This document shows, one piece after another, positions 24,036 to 32,007 of a stretch of DNA of 64,000 nucleotides (within the stretch, counting starts at the first letter, position 1; every line of letters starts with the position of its first letter). The position numbers were made by a program, and so were the translations under genes. This stretch comes from Halanaerobacter jeridensis (GTDB lineage: Bacteria > Bacillota > Halanaerobiia > Halobacteroidales > Halobacteroidaceae). The notes beneath the pieces are model-generated. The model ran no database searches. It had not been told where the DNA came from and saw nothing but the letters and a program-made list of their open reading frames with translations. Location: NCBI RefSeq assembly GCF_016908315.1, contig NZ_JAFBDQ010000006.1, positions 62,001 to 126,000 on the forward strand, given 5' to 3'.

Positions 24036-24815
24036 ATGAAAATGCTTGTATTTAAAATGAAAATAATAGATGAATCAGAAGATAGTTATTTAATTCAAAT
24101 CAGTCGGAATAATCAAAGTACAGAAATTATGTTCACTCCTGAAACTAAAGATTTAAAATATTGTAGTCAAAATGAAGTGACTGAATTATTGCGGGACCAT
24201 GAACAACAACTTAGAAAAGTTTTACATACTAAACGTCCTGATAGTTATTATATAGGATTTGAGCTAACGTTTTCTTTTCGCTATGATAAAGATGTCATAG
24301 GATTCAATAATAAAAATAAATTGGTAGTGCTTGATAAAAGAAATTCAGAAACGAAAAGTTATGTAAAAGATAATTATGAATCGACTATTCCCAAAATTTA
24401 TACTGATGGTAGTTTTTTAGAAAAGTTTGATAAAGGAGCCTATGCTGTAATAATTAAAACTGCTGATGATTCTTATGACTATTATACACAACAGGTAGAT
24501 GTCAGAAATAGTGGGTTAATAGAATTATTAGCTGCTATGAAGGGAGTAGAACTTTTAGACAATAAGGATAGAGTTAGAATAGTCACTGATAGCCAGTATG
24601 TAAGAAAGGGTTTAACAGAATGGATTGTTAATTGGAAACTTAATAATTGGCGGACGGTTAATGGCGATAAAGTTAAGAATATAGAATATTGGAAAGAATT
24701 TGACCAATTAACTGCAGGAAAATATATAGAATTTGCTTGGGTTGAGGCTCATTCTGATCATTTTGAAAATGAGTTATGTGATTTGATGGCTAAAGAAACT
24801 GCTTTAGATTCTTAG
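24036..24815 (+). CDS. RNase H family protein with unknown N-terminal domain
   Basis: 259 residues. The C-terminal 140 residues are a type 1 RNase H fold: YTDGSFLEKFDKGAYAVI (first Asp), GLIELLAAMKGVELL (Glu), IVTDSQYVRKGLTEWI (second Asp) and ENELCDLMAKE (last Asp), so all four metal-binding acidic residues are present. It should cut RNA in RNA-DNA hybrids. Residues 1-110 form a separate domain that is not the common viroplasmin-like hybrid-binding domain; I do not recognise it. GGGAGTG lies 8 nt before ATG; a second ATG two codons later is possible. Confidence 0.82.
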   Translation: MKMLVFKMKIIDESEDSYLIQISRNNQSTEIMFTPETKDLKYCSQNEVTELLRDHEQQLRKVLHTKRPDSYYIGFELTFSFRYDKDVIGFNNKNKLVVLDKRNSETKSYVKDNYESTIPKIYTDGSFLEKFDKGAYAVIIKTADDSYDYYTQQVDVRNSGLIELLAAMKGVELLDNKDRVRIVTDSQYVRKGLTEWIVNWKLNNWRTVNGDKVKNIEYWKEFDQLTAGKYIEFAWVEAHSDHFENELCDLMAKETALDS

Positions 24816-24881
24816 AAATTGCAAAGAAATCGTTTCTGTGGTAAGATTAATAATTGGTGAATATTACTTAGGGAGTGAGAA

Positions 24882-25400
24882 ATGATGAATCAAAATAAAA
24901 AATTAGCTTTAAGAGGATTAATGATAGCTCTGGTAACAGTAGCAACTTATTTGATTAGGATTCCAATTCCTGCTACAAGTGGATATATCAATGCTGGAGA
25001 TAGTATGATTTTTTTGGCTAGTATTGTTTTTGGCCCGCAGGTTGGTTTGATTGCAGGAGGATTGGGATCAGCATTAGCTGACCTATTAGCAGGTTACGCT
25101 CAATATGCTCCTATTACATTAGTTGTTAAAGGTTTAGAAGGTTGGGTAGTAGGTAAAATAGCCCTACAAACTGCTAAAAGAGCAGAGCTAAATATAAAAG
25201 ACATAGTAGCTATTTTAGTTGGGGGAGCAGTAATGGTGATTGGATATTATTGTGGAGAAGCCATTTTGTTTAAAAGTTTAGTTGCTCCAGCTGCAGAGAT
25301 AGTGCCAAATATTGGTCAAGCTATTGGTAGTGCTGTAATCGCTTTACCATTGATTTATGCTATTTTAAAGACTGATATCGTTGAAATAATAAATGAATAA
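24882..25400 (+). CDS. ECF transporter S component (DUF1393-like)
   Basis: 172 residues (or 171 from the second ATG), with about five to six membrane segments. It has the typical ECF S-component N-terminus (LALRGLMIALVTVATYLIRI), YINAGDSMIFLASIVFGPQV, GGLGSALADLLAG and TLVVKGLEGWVVG. It binds a small vitamin-like substrate in the membrane and needs a shared EcfT-EcfA module encoded elsewhere. The substrate is not evident; this subfamily is often annotated as a cobalamin/HMP/riboflavin-type transporter. It is followed closely by an AIR-synthase-like and a TtcA-like gene. Confidence 0.82.
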   Translation: MMNQNKKLALRGLMIALVTVATYLIRIPIPATSGYINAGDSMIFLASIVFGPQVGLIAGGLGSALADLLAGYAQYAPITLVVKGLEGWVVGKIALQTAKRAELNIKDIVAILVGGAVMVIGYYCGEAILFKSLVAPAAEIVPNIGQAIGSAVIALPLIYAILKTDIVEIINE

Positions 25401-25448
25401 TAATAAATTCATATTTACTTGTAATTTGATATAAAAAGGGTGATTATT

Positions 25449-26438
25449 GTGGAAGCAGGTAAAATTAAAATTGATGAATTAAAGGGATTAGTTTTAGACC
25501 AAATTAGTAGTAATAATCCTGATGTATTAGTAGGACCTAAAGCCGGCGAAGATTCAGCGGTGATTGACTTTGGTGAATTTGTAGCAGTAATGTCAACTGA
25601 TCCTATCACAGGAGTTCAAGAAGGAATGGGCAGTTTAGCAGTCAATGTTGCTTGTAATGATATTGCCGCTAATGGGGCTCATCCAATTGGAATTCAGCAG
25701 GCTTTATTAGTTCCGCCGGAAATAGAACAAGAAGAGATTATAGCAATTGTAGAAGATATTAATGATGCAGCACAAAAGTTAGGAATTGATGTGTTGGGGG
25801 GGCATACAGAAATCACAGATATTGTAAAACAACCTTTGGTTTCCTGCACAGCGATTGGGAAAACTACTAAGGACAAATTTGTAACTTCATCTGATGCAGA
25901 AGTGGGTGATGATATAGTAATTACTAAATGGACAGGTCTCGAAGGAACTTCTATCCTAGCTAGTGATTTTGAAGAGAAATTATTAGACTTAGGGGTGAGT
26001 GAAGAAGACCTGCGGTTGGCCCGTGATTTAGCTGCAGATATTAGTGTGATTCCTGAAGGTATGATTGGAGCTGAATTAGAAGTTAATTCTATGCATGATG
26101 TGACTGAAGGTGGACTTTATGGTGCACTTTATGAGCTAACTGATGCAGCAGAAGTAGGATTTGAAATTTGGGAAGAAAAAGTGCCAGTTCATCCAAGTAC
26201 TGAGGCTATTGCTCAAGCATTAGAGATTAATCCGTATCATTTAATTGGATCAGGAATGATGATTTTAACTACTTCTAAAGGAGAAGAACTGATAAATACA
26301 TTAAAAAATGATGGAATTAAAAGTACTAAAATAGGCAAGATTAGTCCTCAAGATAAAGTCATACATAGTAATGAGCAAAGTAAGAAATTAGAATCAATTC
26401 CTGAAGATGAATTATGGCGTGTTTTAGCTGATGCATAG
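25449..26438 (+). CDS. AIR synthase-related (HypE-like) protein
   Basis: 329 residues from GTG 25449; AAAAGGG lies 8-9 nt upstream, while the GTG at 25440 sits on the ribosome site. Motifs of the PurM/HypE/SelD superfamily are present: GPKAGEDSAVIDFGE, ACNDIAANGAHPIGI, LGGHTEITD and MHDVTEGGLYGALYE. The C-terminal PRIC motif of true HypE is missing, so it is not the hydrogenase maturation protein. The reaction probably activates a carbonyl or amide with ATP, but the substrate is unknown. It is followed after 15 nt by a TtcA-like gene. Confidence 0.82.
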   Translation: MEAGKIKIDELKGLVLDQISSNNPDVLVGPKAGEDSAVIDFGEFVAVMSTDPITGVQEGMGSLAVNVACNDIAANGAHPIGIQQALLVPPEIEQEEIIAIVEDINDAAQKLGIDVLGGHTEITDIVKQPLVSCTAIGKTTKDKFVTSSDAEVGDDIVITKWTGLEGTSILASDFEEKLLDLGVSEEDLRLARDLAADISVIPEGMIGAELEVNSMHDVTEGGLYGALYELTDAAEVGFEIWEEKVPVHPSTEAIAQALEINPYHLIGSGMMILTTSKGEELINTLKNDGIKSTKIGKISPQDKVIHSNEQSKKLESIPEDELWRVLADA

Positions 26439-26453
26439 GGGGATAAATAGATT

Positions 26454-27221
26454 ATGAAGTGGTCATTACCTAAACATTATAATAGAAGAATAGCTAGAGC
26501 GATAGCAGAATTTGATTTAATAGATGATGGTGATAGAATTTTAGTTGGTTTTTCAGGTGGGAAAGATAGTGCTTTTTTAGTCTATTCATTGGCAGTTTTA
26601 CAAGAACATTTAAGTTTAGATTTTGATTTAAGAGTATTAACAGTGGATTTAGGTTTTGATGAAGAGGCTGATTATACGAAATTAGAACAGTTTTGTAATA
26701 AATTAGAGGTCGAATACGAGGTCAAAGAGACTGAAATAGCTAGAAGTGTACGACAAGCTAATCAACCTTGTGCTAAATGCTCTTATTTTCGTAAAGGAGT
26801 AATGACTAATTACTGTCAAGATAATGATTTTAATAAAATAGCTTTTGGCCATCACTATGATGATGCTGTAGAAACATTTTTAATGAGTATTTTATATTCA
26901 GGGCAAATAAAGACTTTTCGGCCGAATACTTATTTGTCTGAAAGTGAAGTAAATGTAATTAGACCATTAGTTTATTTGCGAGAAAAAGAGATAGTAACTG
27001 CTCAAAATATTATGGAGTATGAAGCAGTAGAAAGTCCATGTCCTTACGATGGGGATACTAAGCGGGAAGAGATAAAAGAGTTAATCCAAAGTTTTGCAGA
27101 CAAAAAACAAGTCTTTTATAATTTAGTAGCTGCAATGAGGGAAGGTAATGAGATTGAATTATGGCCAGAAGAGTTAAGTAGAGAAGAACTAAAAGATGAA
27201 GTAAATAATTTATGGCAATAA
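26454..27221 (+). CDS. TtcA-like PP-loop ATPase (tRNA thiolation family)
   Basis: 255 residues. The PP-loop SGGKDSAFLV (about residues 35-44), the CxxC pair in PCAKCSYFRKG and the third cysteine in ESPCPYDG match TtcA/TtuA-type enzymes, which use a [4Fe-4S] cluster and ATP to thiolate tRNA. FGHHYDDAVETFLMSI is a further family motif. It could make 2-thiocytidine at tRNA position 32 or a related modification. GGGGGAT lies about 10 nt before ATG. It follows the HypE-like gene as the last gene of a three-gene unit and ends in a terminator. Confidence 0.85.
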   Translation: MKWSLPKHYNRRIARAIAEFDLIDDGDRILVGFSGGKDSAFLVYSLAVLQEHLSLDFDLRVLTVDLGFDEEADYTKLEQFCNKLEVEYEVKETEIARSVRQANQPCAKCSYFRKGVMTNYCQDNDFNKIAFGHHYDDAVETFLMSILYSGQIKTFRPNTYLSESEVNVIRPLVYLREKEIVTAQNIMEYEAVESPCPYDGDTKREEIKELIQSFADKKQVFYNLVAAMREGNEIELWPEELSREELKDEVNNLWQ

Positions 27222-27250
27222 TCCTGGGTTTTGGCTCAGGATTTTATTTT
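27220..27250 (+). terminator. Rho-independent terminator after the TtcA-like gene
   Basis: AATCCTG pairs with CAGGATT around a 10-nt loop, followed by TTATTTTT; the stem begins within the stop codon. Confidence 0.8.
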
Positions 27251-27257
27251 TACGATA

Positions 27258-27340
27258 AAGTACAATTATTACTTAGTCACTTATGAACATAAATATAAAT
27301 AAAAAATAATAACAATGAGATAGTAAAATATTTAGTGCTA
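27258..27340. repeat. Dispersed intergenic element, copy 2
   Basis: The core 27269-27293 is identical to 21113-21137. Downstream AAAATATTTAGTGCTA (27325-27340) recurs at 28170-28185, where AAGTACAGTT (28198-28207), the opening of copy 1, also follows. All copies lie in intergenic DNA. Confidence 0.65.
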
Positions 27341-27432
27341 CAGCTAAAACTTACCTTTGACATTTAAGCAATAATAATAGAAAATAATATAGTAAGTTAA
27401 GATTATCAAACCACTAGAAAGGACTAGTCATT

Positions 27433-28095
27433 ATGGGTACTAATTATAGGGGTAATTTATTATGTAAGTTACTCACATACTTTTTAATTTTTACTTTACT
27501 ATTTCCTGTATGTGCAGGACTATTATTTATTGAACCAGTTTATGCAGATGATGGTACTACAAATAGCTTATGGTCGTTACTAAAAGGTTTACTTATGCTA
27601 TTGGGGTTTTCTTTTCTATCTGATAGAGTAAGTGAAGATACCATTGATGATACTTATCAACCAGCGGCTAAAGAAGAAGACTCTAATTCTAGTGGTTCAT
27701 CATTAAGGTTGGACTTAACGCAATCAGAGGTTGATACTTTTGCTAAAATAGTCCATGCAGAAGCAAGAGGGGAACCATTTATGGGACAAGTAGGAGTAGC
27801 GGCAGTAGTAATCAACCGAGTGTTAGATTCTCATTTTCCTAATAATATTACTGATGTTATTTATCAAAAACACAATGGGAAATATGCTTTTTCAGCAGTT
27901 TGGGATGGACAAATCTATTTAGAAGCAGATGAGAATGCCTATGAAGCAGTAGATTATGCTTTAAATGGTTTTGATCCAAGCCGCGGTTCGTTATATTATT
28001 ATAATCCAGTAACTGCTACAGATGGCTGGATTTTTGATAACACTGAGGAAATTAGAACAATCGGTAATCATGTTTTTGCTAGATTAAAAGCTTGA
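27433..28095 (+). CDS. SleB/CwlJ-type cell wall (spore cortex) hydrolase
   Basis: 220 residues. Residues 1-39 are a signal peptide (LLTYFLIFTLLFPVCAGLLF) with a likely cut after YADD/VYA. A second hydrophobic stretch lies near 48-62, then a polar linker. The Hydrolase_2 domain spans about 95-218: FAKIVHAEARGEPFMGQVGV with the catalytic Glu, AAVVINRVLDSHFPNNITDV, FSAVWDG, and the closing GNHVFARL. In the family it cleaves cortex peptidoglycan (muramic-delta-lactam) during germination or remodels walls. The SPOCS and SASP genes support a sporulation role. It is a single gene with a weak AAAGGA ribosome site. Confidence 0.88.
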   Translation: MGTNYRGNLLCKLLTYFLIFTLLFPVCAGLLFIEPVYADDGTTNSLWSLLKGLLMLLGFSFLSDRVSEDTIDDTYQPAAKEEDSNSSGSSLRLDLTQSEVDTFAKIVHAEARGEPFMGQVGVAAVVINRVLDSHFPNNITDVIYQKHNGKYAFSAVWDGQIYLEADENAYEAVDYALNGFDPSRGSLYYYNPVTATDGWIFDNTEEIRTIGNHVFARLKA

Positions 28096-28237
28096 ATTTT
28101 AGAGGTGGCTACTATGTGGCTGCCTCTTTATTTATTAAAAAGATTTTTGTTTTCTTTATTTTTAGCAGGAAAATATTTAGTGCTAAAGAATAGTATTAAG
28201 TACAGTTAATTAAATACATATCAGAAAGGATTAAACA

Positions 28238-29716
28238 ATGAGTTACTATTTAATTATTTTATCAGGATTGATGTTAGGACTTCCATTTGTAATACCGCAA
28301 TTTGCTTTATTAGCTTGGATTGGTTTAATACCAATGTTAAAAGGATTGGAGAATAGATCTTGGCAGCAGAGTCTAAAATTAGGATGGCTATTTGGGATTA
28401 CTTTTTTAACAATTAGCAGTAATTGGTTAATGGAGCCGATTATTAAATTTAGCGGTTATCCCTTGATAGTATCAGCCTTAATATTTTTTATTTGTGCTGC
28501 AATTTTAGCATTATACTTTGCTTTATTTGCGGTTATTTTGAATTTTTTACAAAAACAATTTAACGTAGCACTATTAATTTTAGTCCCTATTGTTTGGACA
28601 GGGGTAGAGTTTTTACGTAGCATATATTCTTTTCAATTTCTATTTGCTTTCTTAGGATATACCCAGAGTTTTATACCAGAAATGATTCAATTTGCTCAAG
28701 TAGGGGGAGTTTATTTAGTTACATTTATTATTGTATTAGTTAACACAATTTTTTATGTAGCCTGGCAAACAGATAAACAAAAAACAAGTATGATTTATGG
28801 GCTAATTGCTATTTTAATTATAGGAGGAGTTTTTGCTTACGGTCGATGGGAGTTAAATCAAATTTCATCTACTAAAACTAATTTTAGAGTCGGGATTGTG
28901 CAGCCGAATATTCCGCAGCATAAAAAACTAGATTCAGATTATTATAGCCAATTAGAAAAAAAGTTAGTGAGATTATCAGAAACCGAAATACAAAAAAATA
29001 AGCCTGACCTCTTAGTCTGGCCTGAAACTGCTATTTTAAGAAGCTATAACTTAGATAGAAAGTTTCCATATTTGAAGGATTATAGAACTCCATTATATGT
29101 TGGTGGCTTTGTGCGGCAGGGAAATGGACCTTTAAATAGTGCTTTATTAGTTAATGACCAAGGGGAAATAGTTAATAGATATAGTAAGAATATTCTTGTT
29201 CCGTGGGGAGAGTATGTTCCTTTTCCTAATATTGTACCAGATTTTATTGAAACTAATCTTAATCATATTACTCCTGGTAAAGAGAAAACGGAATTTAATT
29301 TAAAAAATGTTAGTTGGATAGGAGCAATTTGTTCAGAAATTTTAAATCCAGATTATATTAGAGACGCATATAATCAAAATGATTTTATTATTAATATTTC
29401 TAATGAAGCTTGGTTTGGGGATAGTAGTGCTCCAAGACAGGTCTTACAGGCTGCTATATTCAGAGCAGTTGAACATCAAGTTCCAGTAGTTAAAATTGGT
29501 AATACAGGAATCAGTGGCTTAATTAGTCCTCAGGGAAAAATACTTAAAAAAACTGAATTATTAACTACTGAAACTCTAACAGTTAAAGTAGAATTACCAA
29601 AAAGAGAAGAAACAATTTATTATCTTATCGGTGATATTATAGGCCGCGGAAGTTTAATAGCAATTATACTTCTATTATTAATTGCTGCTTATCAAAGATA
29701 CAATAGCAAAGAATAA
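28238..29716 (+). CDS. lnt: Apolipoprotein N-acyltransferase
   Basis: 492 residues. Six to seven N-terminal membrane segments (1-210) precede a nitrilase-like domain. The catalytic triad is visible: Glu in LLVWPETAIL, Lys in YSKNILVPWGEYVPFP and Cys in WIGAICSEIL. A last membrane segment lies at 465-487. Lnt adds the third acyl chain to lipoproteins in the outer face of the cytoplasmic membrane, a step usual in bacteria with an outer membrane and Lol transport. Its presence in a low-GC spore former supports a diderm cell. AAAGGA lies 7-8 nt before the ATG; the gene is monocistronic. Confidence 0.92.
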   Translation: MSYYLIILSGLMLGLPFVIPQFALLAWIGLIPMLKGLENRSWQQSLKLGWLFGITFLTISSNWLMEPIIKFSGYPLIVSALIFFICAAILALYFALFAVILNFLQKQFNVALLILVPIVWTGVEFLRSIYSFQFLFAFLGYTQSFIPEMIQFAQVGGVYLVTFIIVLVNTIFYVAWQTDKQKTSMIYGLIAILIIGGVFAYGRWELNQISSTKTNFRVGIVQPNIPQHKKLDSDYYSQLEKKLVRLSETEIQKNKPDLLVWPETAILRSYNLDRKFPYLKDYRTPLYVGGFVRQGNGPLNSALLVNDQGEIVNRYSKNILVPWGEYVPFPNIVPDFIETNLNHITPGKEKTEFNLKNVSWIGAICSEILNPDYIRDAYNQNDFIINISNEAWFGDSSAPRQVLQAAIFRAVEHQVPVVKIGNTGISGLISPQGKILKKTELLTTETLTVKVELPKREETIYYLIGDIIGRGSLIAIILLLLIAAYQRYNSKE

Positions 29717-29767
29717 TTAAATCGCTGCTTAAGCTGGGATTTAATTTAACTGAATATCATCCCAGGT

Positions 29768-30148
29768 TTATTCAAGTTTTTTAGCTTGGTCTTGATCTAT
29801 ATATTTACTAGAAGTACTGTGCTTAGCTCCTGTGATTTTCTTTTTTAAAAAAGAAAATATAAGCACAAATAAAGTAGTAGCTAGAGTAATAATAATCATC
29901 CATAAAATTGCTTTAATTGAAGTTAAAGAATGGATATTTTTAATCTTGATTAATTCTATTTTGCTTTGATTATAAAAATTAGCAGTAAAGATTAGCAATG
30001 CAGATAAATAAATGAATGAACTAGTGATATAACTAAATAGAATAATAAGGAACTTTTTTGCTCCAGAAAAGAATTCTTTTAATAATAAAATTGATTGTAA
30101 AATAACTGCAATCATAAATGCTCCTGCTACAATTAATTCTAAATTCAT
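29768..30148 (-). CDS. Small membrane protein, function unknown
   Basis: 126 residues from ATG 30148, which has AGGAG 8 nt upstream; the GTG at 30157 is too close to that site. It has three membrane segments (about 5-25, 35-58 and 82-105) and a basic cytoplasmic C-terminal tail (KKKITGAKHSTSSKYIDQDQ). I recognise no family. It is convergent with lnt; the short gap between them (29717-29767) holds an AATTAAATC / GATTTAATT stem without a T-run. It is divergent from the TPP-riboswitch thiamine operon. Confidence 0.5.
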   Translation of the reverse strand: MNLELIVAGAFMIAVILQSILLLKEFFSGAKKFLIILFSYITSSFIYLSALLIFTANFYNQSKIELIKIKNIHSLTSIKAILWMIIITLATTLFVLIFSFLKKKITGAKHSTSSKYIDQDQAKKLE

Positions 30149-30234
30149 AGGGATCACTCCTAAATTAAAATGTTGTATTATCTTTATTTTAACATATTAG
30201 CAATTAATAAATCAATTTTATATTCGACAATTAG

Positions 30235-30263
30235 TTGCAAACTATTGGTAGGTTTGTTATAAT
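30235..30263 (+). promoter_or_regulatory. Sigma-A-type promoter of the thiamine operon
   Basis: TTGCAA (30235-30240), 17-nt spacer, TATAAT (30258-30263). Predicted transcription starts near 30270, just before the TPP aptamer. Confidence 0.75.
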
Positions 30264-30287
30264 TGTTAATAGATAAAAATTAAATAT

Positions 30288-30385
30288 TTGCACTAGGGGA
30301 GTTCAATTAGAACTGAGAAAGGATTTTAATCCTTGACCCTTTGAACCTGAACTGGTTAATACCAGCGTAGGAAAGTTGAGTTTAT
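30288..30385 (+). promoter_or_regulatory. TPP riboswitch (THI element)
   Basis: It contains the conserved aptamer parts in order: AGGGGAG, CTGAGA, GACCCTTTGAACCTGA, GGTTAATACCAGCGTAGG and GAA. It sits between a sigma-A promoter and a terminator hairpin, upstream of thiT-thiN. CTAGG near 30294 can pair with CCTAG at 30404-30408, a possible antiterminator; TPP binding would free the terminator and switch the operon off. Confidence 0.95.
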
Positions 30386-30394
30386 AACTTTGAG

Positions 30395-30437
30395 AACACA
30401 ATTCCTAGGCTGGGGGTTGTGTTTATTTATTTTTTTG
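30395..30437 (+). terminator. TPP-riboswitch attenuator (terminator)
   Basis: AACACAATTCC pairs with GGGGGTTGTGTT (with G-U pairs), followed by TATTTATTTTTTT. It is the expression platform of the THI element. Confidence 0.85.
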
Positions 30438-30473
30438 AATGTAGAGAAATAAATTTAATTAGGGGGGATTACT

Positions 30474-31040
30474 ATGAATAGTCAACAGATTAAAAAATTA
30501 GCGGAATCAGGAGTTTCTTTAGCTTTAGCAGTAGTGTTAGGTTTTTTTACTATCTATAAAATGCCTCAAGGTGGATCAGTATCTTTAGAAATGTTGCCGA
30601 TTATTTTTATTGCTTTACGCTGGAGTTGGAAAGATGGAGTAATGTTGGGAACAGCTTATGGAGTGATGCAAATTATGTTTAGTAATTCTATTTTCCATTG
30701 GGCCCAGGTGATTTTAGATTATCCAGTTGCTTTTGCCTTATTAGGATTGGCAGGAATAGTTGGTAACTTGGCTCAAAAGGATTCTTTAGCAGAAAAAAGT
30801 CGGATTATTAGTTTAGGAGTTATTTTAGCTGGAAGTACAAGATTTATTATTCACTTTTTATCTGGTATGATATTCTTTGCAGAATATGCTCCAGAAGGGC
30901 AACCAGTGTGGCTTTATTCTTTGGTGTATAATGGAAGTTATATGATTCCTGAAACAATTATTACTTTAGTAGTTATGGTTATGCTTAATAAAGTCTTAGT
31001 TAGTAATTATTCTTTAAGTCAAGTAGGCCAGGAATATTAA
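30474..31040 (+). CDS. thiT: Thiamine ECF transporter S component ThiT
   Basis: 188 residues with six membrane segments. ThiT markers are GFFTIYKMPQGGSVSLEMLP (the thiamine-binding loop), ALRWSWKDGVMLGTAYG, and the aromatic C-terminal half with FLSGMIFFAEYAPEG and YNGSYMIPETII, where Glu, Tyr and Asn contact thiamine. It works with an EcfT-EcfA1A2 module encoded elsewhere. Control by the TPP riboswitch supports thiamine as substrate. GGGGGG precedes the ATG. The thiN start follows its stop after one base. Confidence 0.93.
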   Translation: MNSQQIKKLAESGVSLALAVVLGFFTIYKMPQGGSVSLEMLPIIFIALRWSWKDGVMLGTAYGVMQIMFSNSIFHWAQVILDYPVAFALLGLAGIVGNLAQKDSLAEKSRIISLGVILAGSTRFIIHFLSGMIFFAEYAPEGQPVWLYSLVYNGSYMIPETIITLVVMVMLNKVLVSNYSLSQVGQEY

Positions 31041-31041
31041 T

Positions 31042-31680
31042 ATGAGTCGGGCGGTTATATTTCTAAATGGCGAGTTAAAAGGGGATAAAGAATTTTATCA
31101 AAATCATATTAAAGATGATGATACTATTTTTTGTGCTGACGGGGGAGCAGAATATACTTATCAATTAGACTTAATACCAGAATTGATTCTAGGAGATTTA
31201 GATTCTATTTCTGAAGAAGTGATTCAATTTTACCAGCAGCATAATATAAAATTTAAAAGATTCCCGATTGAGAAGGATAAAAGTGATACTCAGCTGCTAT
31301 TAGAACTGGTCATAGACGAAGGTTATGAAGAAGTTATTTTATTTGCAGCTTTGGGTAAAAGATTTGATCATGCTTTAGCTAATCTATATTTATTAGAAGG
31401 GGTTTTTAGAGAAAATGTAGATGTTAAAATTATTACCCCTAATAATCATATTGAAGTAATAAAAGGCAGAAAAACTATAGAAGAGAAAGCTCAGAAGACT
31501 GTTTCTTTTTTACCTCTTAGTAATGAAGTCACAGGTGTTAACTTAATTGGATTCAAATATGAATTAGAAAATGGCAACTTAAAGCGAGGGGAAACTTTAG
31601 GACTAAGTAATATTATTGAAGAAAATGAAGCGCAAATAAAAATTATAACTGGTACTTTATTGATGATAATTAATAATTGA
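31042..31680 (+). CDS. thiN: Thiamine pyrophosphokinase
   Basis: 212 residues. ThiN motifs are present in order: FCADGGAEYTYQL, LILGDLDSISEEV, PIEKDKSDTQLLLE, and GKRFDHALANLYLL; the C-terminal beta-barrel (TVSFLPLSNEVTGV, SNIIEENEAQIKI) binds thiamine. It transfers pyrophosphate from ATP to thiamine to give TPP in the cytoplasm. It is co-transcribed and translationally coupled with thiT (one-base gap), so imported thiamine is trapped as TPP. Both are under the THI element, and a strong terminator follows. Confidence 0.93.
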   Translation: MSRAVIFLNGELKGDKEFYQNHIKDDDTIFCADGGAEYTYQLDLIPELILGDLDSISEEVIQFYQQHNIKFKRFPIEKDKSDTQLLLELVIDEGYEEVILFAALGKRFDHALANLYLLEGVFRENVDVKIITPNNHIEVIKGRKTIEEKAQKTVSFLPLSNEVTGVNLIGFKYELENGNLKRGETLGLSNIIEENEAQIKIITGTLLMIINN

Positions 31681-31684
31681 TCTT

Positions 31685-31722
31685 AAGTCTGACTTAAAAA
31701 TAGTCAGACTTTATTTTTTTTT
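31685..31722 (+). terminator. Rho-independent terminator after thiTN
   Basis: AAGTCTGACT pairs with AGTCAGACTT around a 7-nt loop, followed by TATTTTTTTTT. Confidence 0.92.
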
Positions 31723-31764
31723 GCTTTTATGTTAAACTAAAGATTACCTAAGGAGGGATCTTTT

Positions 31765-31968
31765 TTGAATAAAGAAGATATTGATAGGGATGAATGTATT
31801 TTAGCTGCGGGAAGTGTACCTTGCACTAATTGTGGAGAATGTTTAATTTGCGATTTAGATGAAAGTAAAAAGTGTGATAACTGTATGGAATGTGTAGATA
31901 TGGAAGGTTTTAATGCTGTTGGAATTTCAGGAGTAGATTATGATAGTGAGGAAGGAATGAATCTTTAA
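31765..31968 (+). CDS. Small cysteine-rich protein (metal- or Fe-S-binding candidate)
   Basis: 67 residues with nine cysteines: one in RDECIL, four in PCTNCGECLICD, and four in KKCDNCMECVD counted with the preceding repeat, giving a CxxCxxCxxC array and a CxxCxxC array. The tail is acidic. It starts at TTG with AAGGAGGG 7-8 nt upstream. The spacing resembles ferredoxin-like or zinc-binding small proteins, but I recognise no family. It lies 39 nt upstream of CoA-disulfide reductase, so it may be a redox partner or a thiol/metal buffer; this is inference. Confidence 0.6.
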   Translation: MNKEDIDRDECILAAGSVPCTNCGECLICDLDESKKCDNCMECVDMEGFNAVGISGVDYDSEEGMNL

Positions 31969-32007
31969 AAGAGCATAGTAGCTAAATAATTACAAGGGGG
32001 TCTTATC

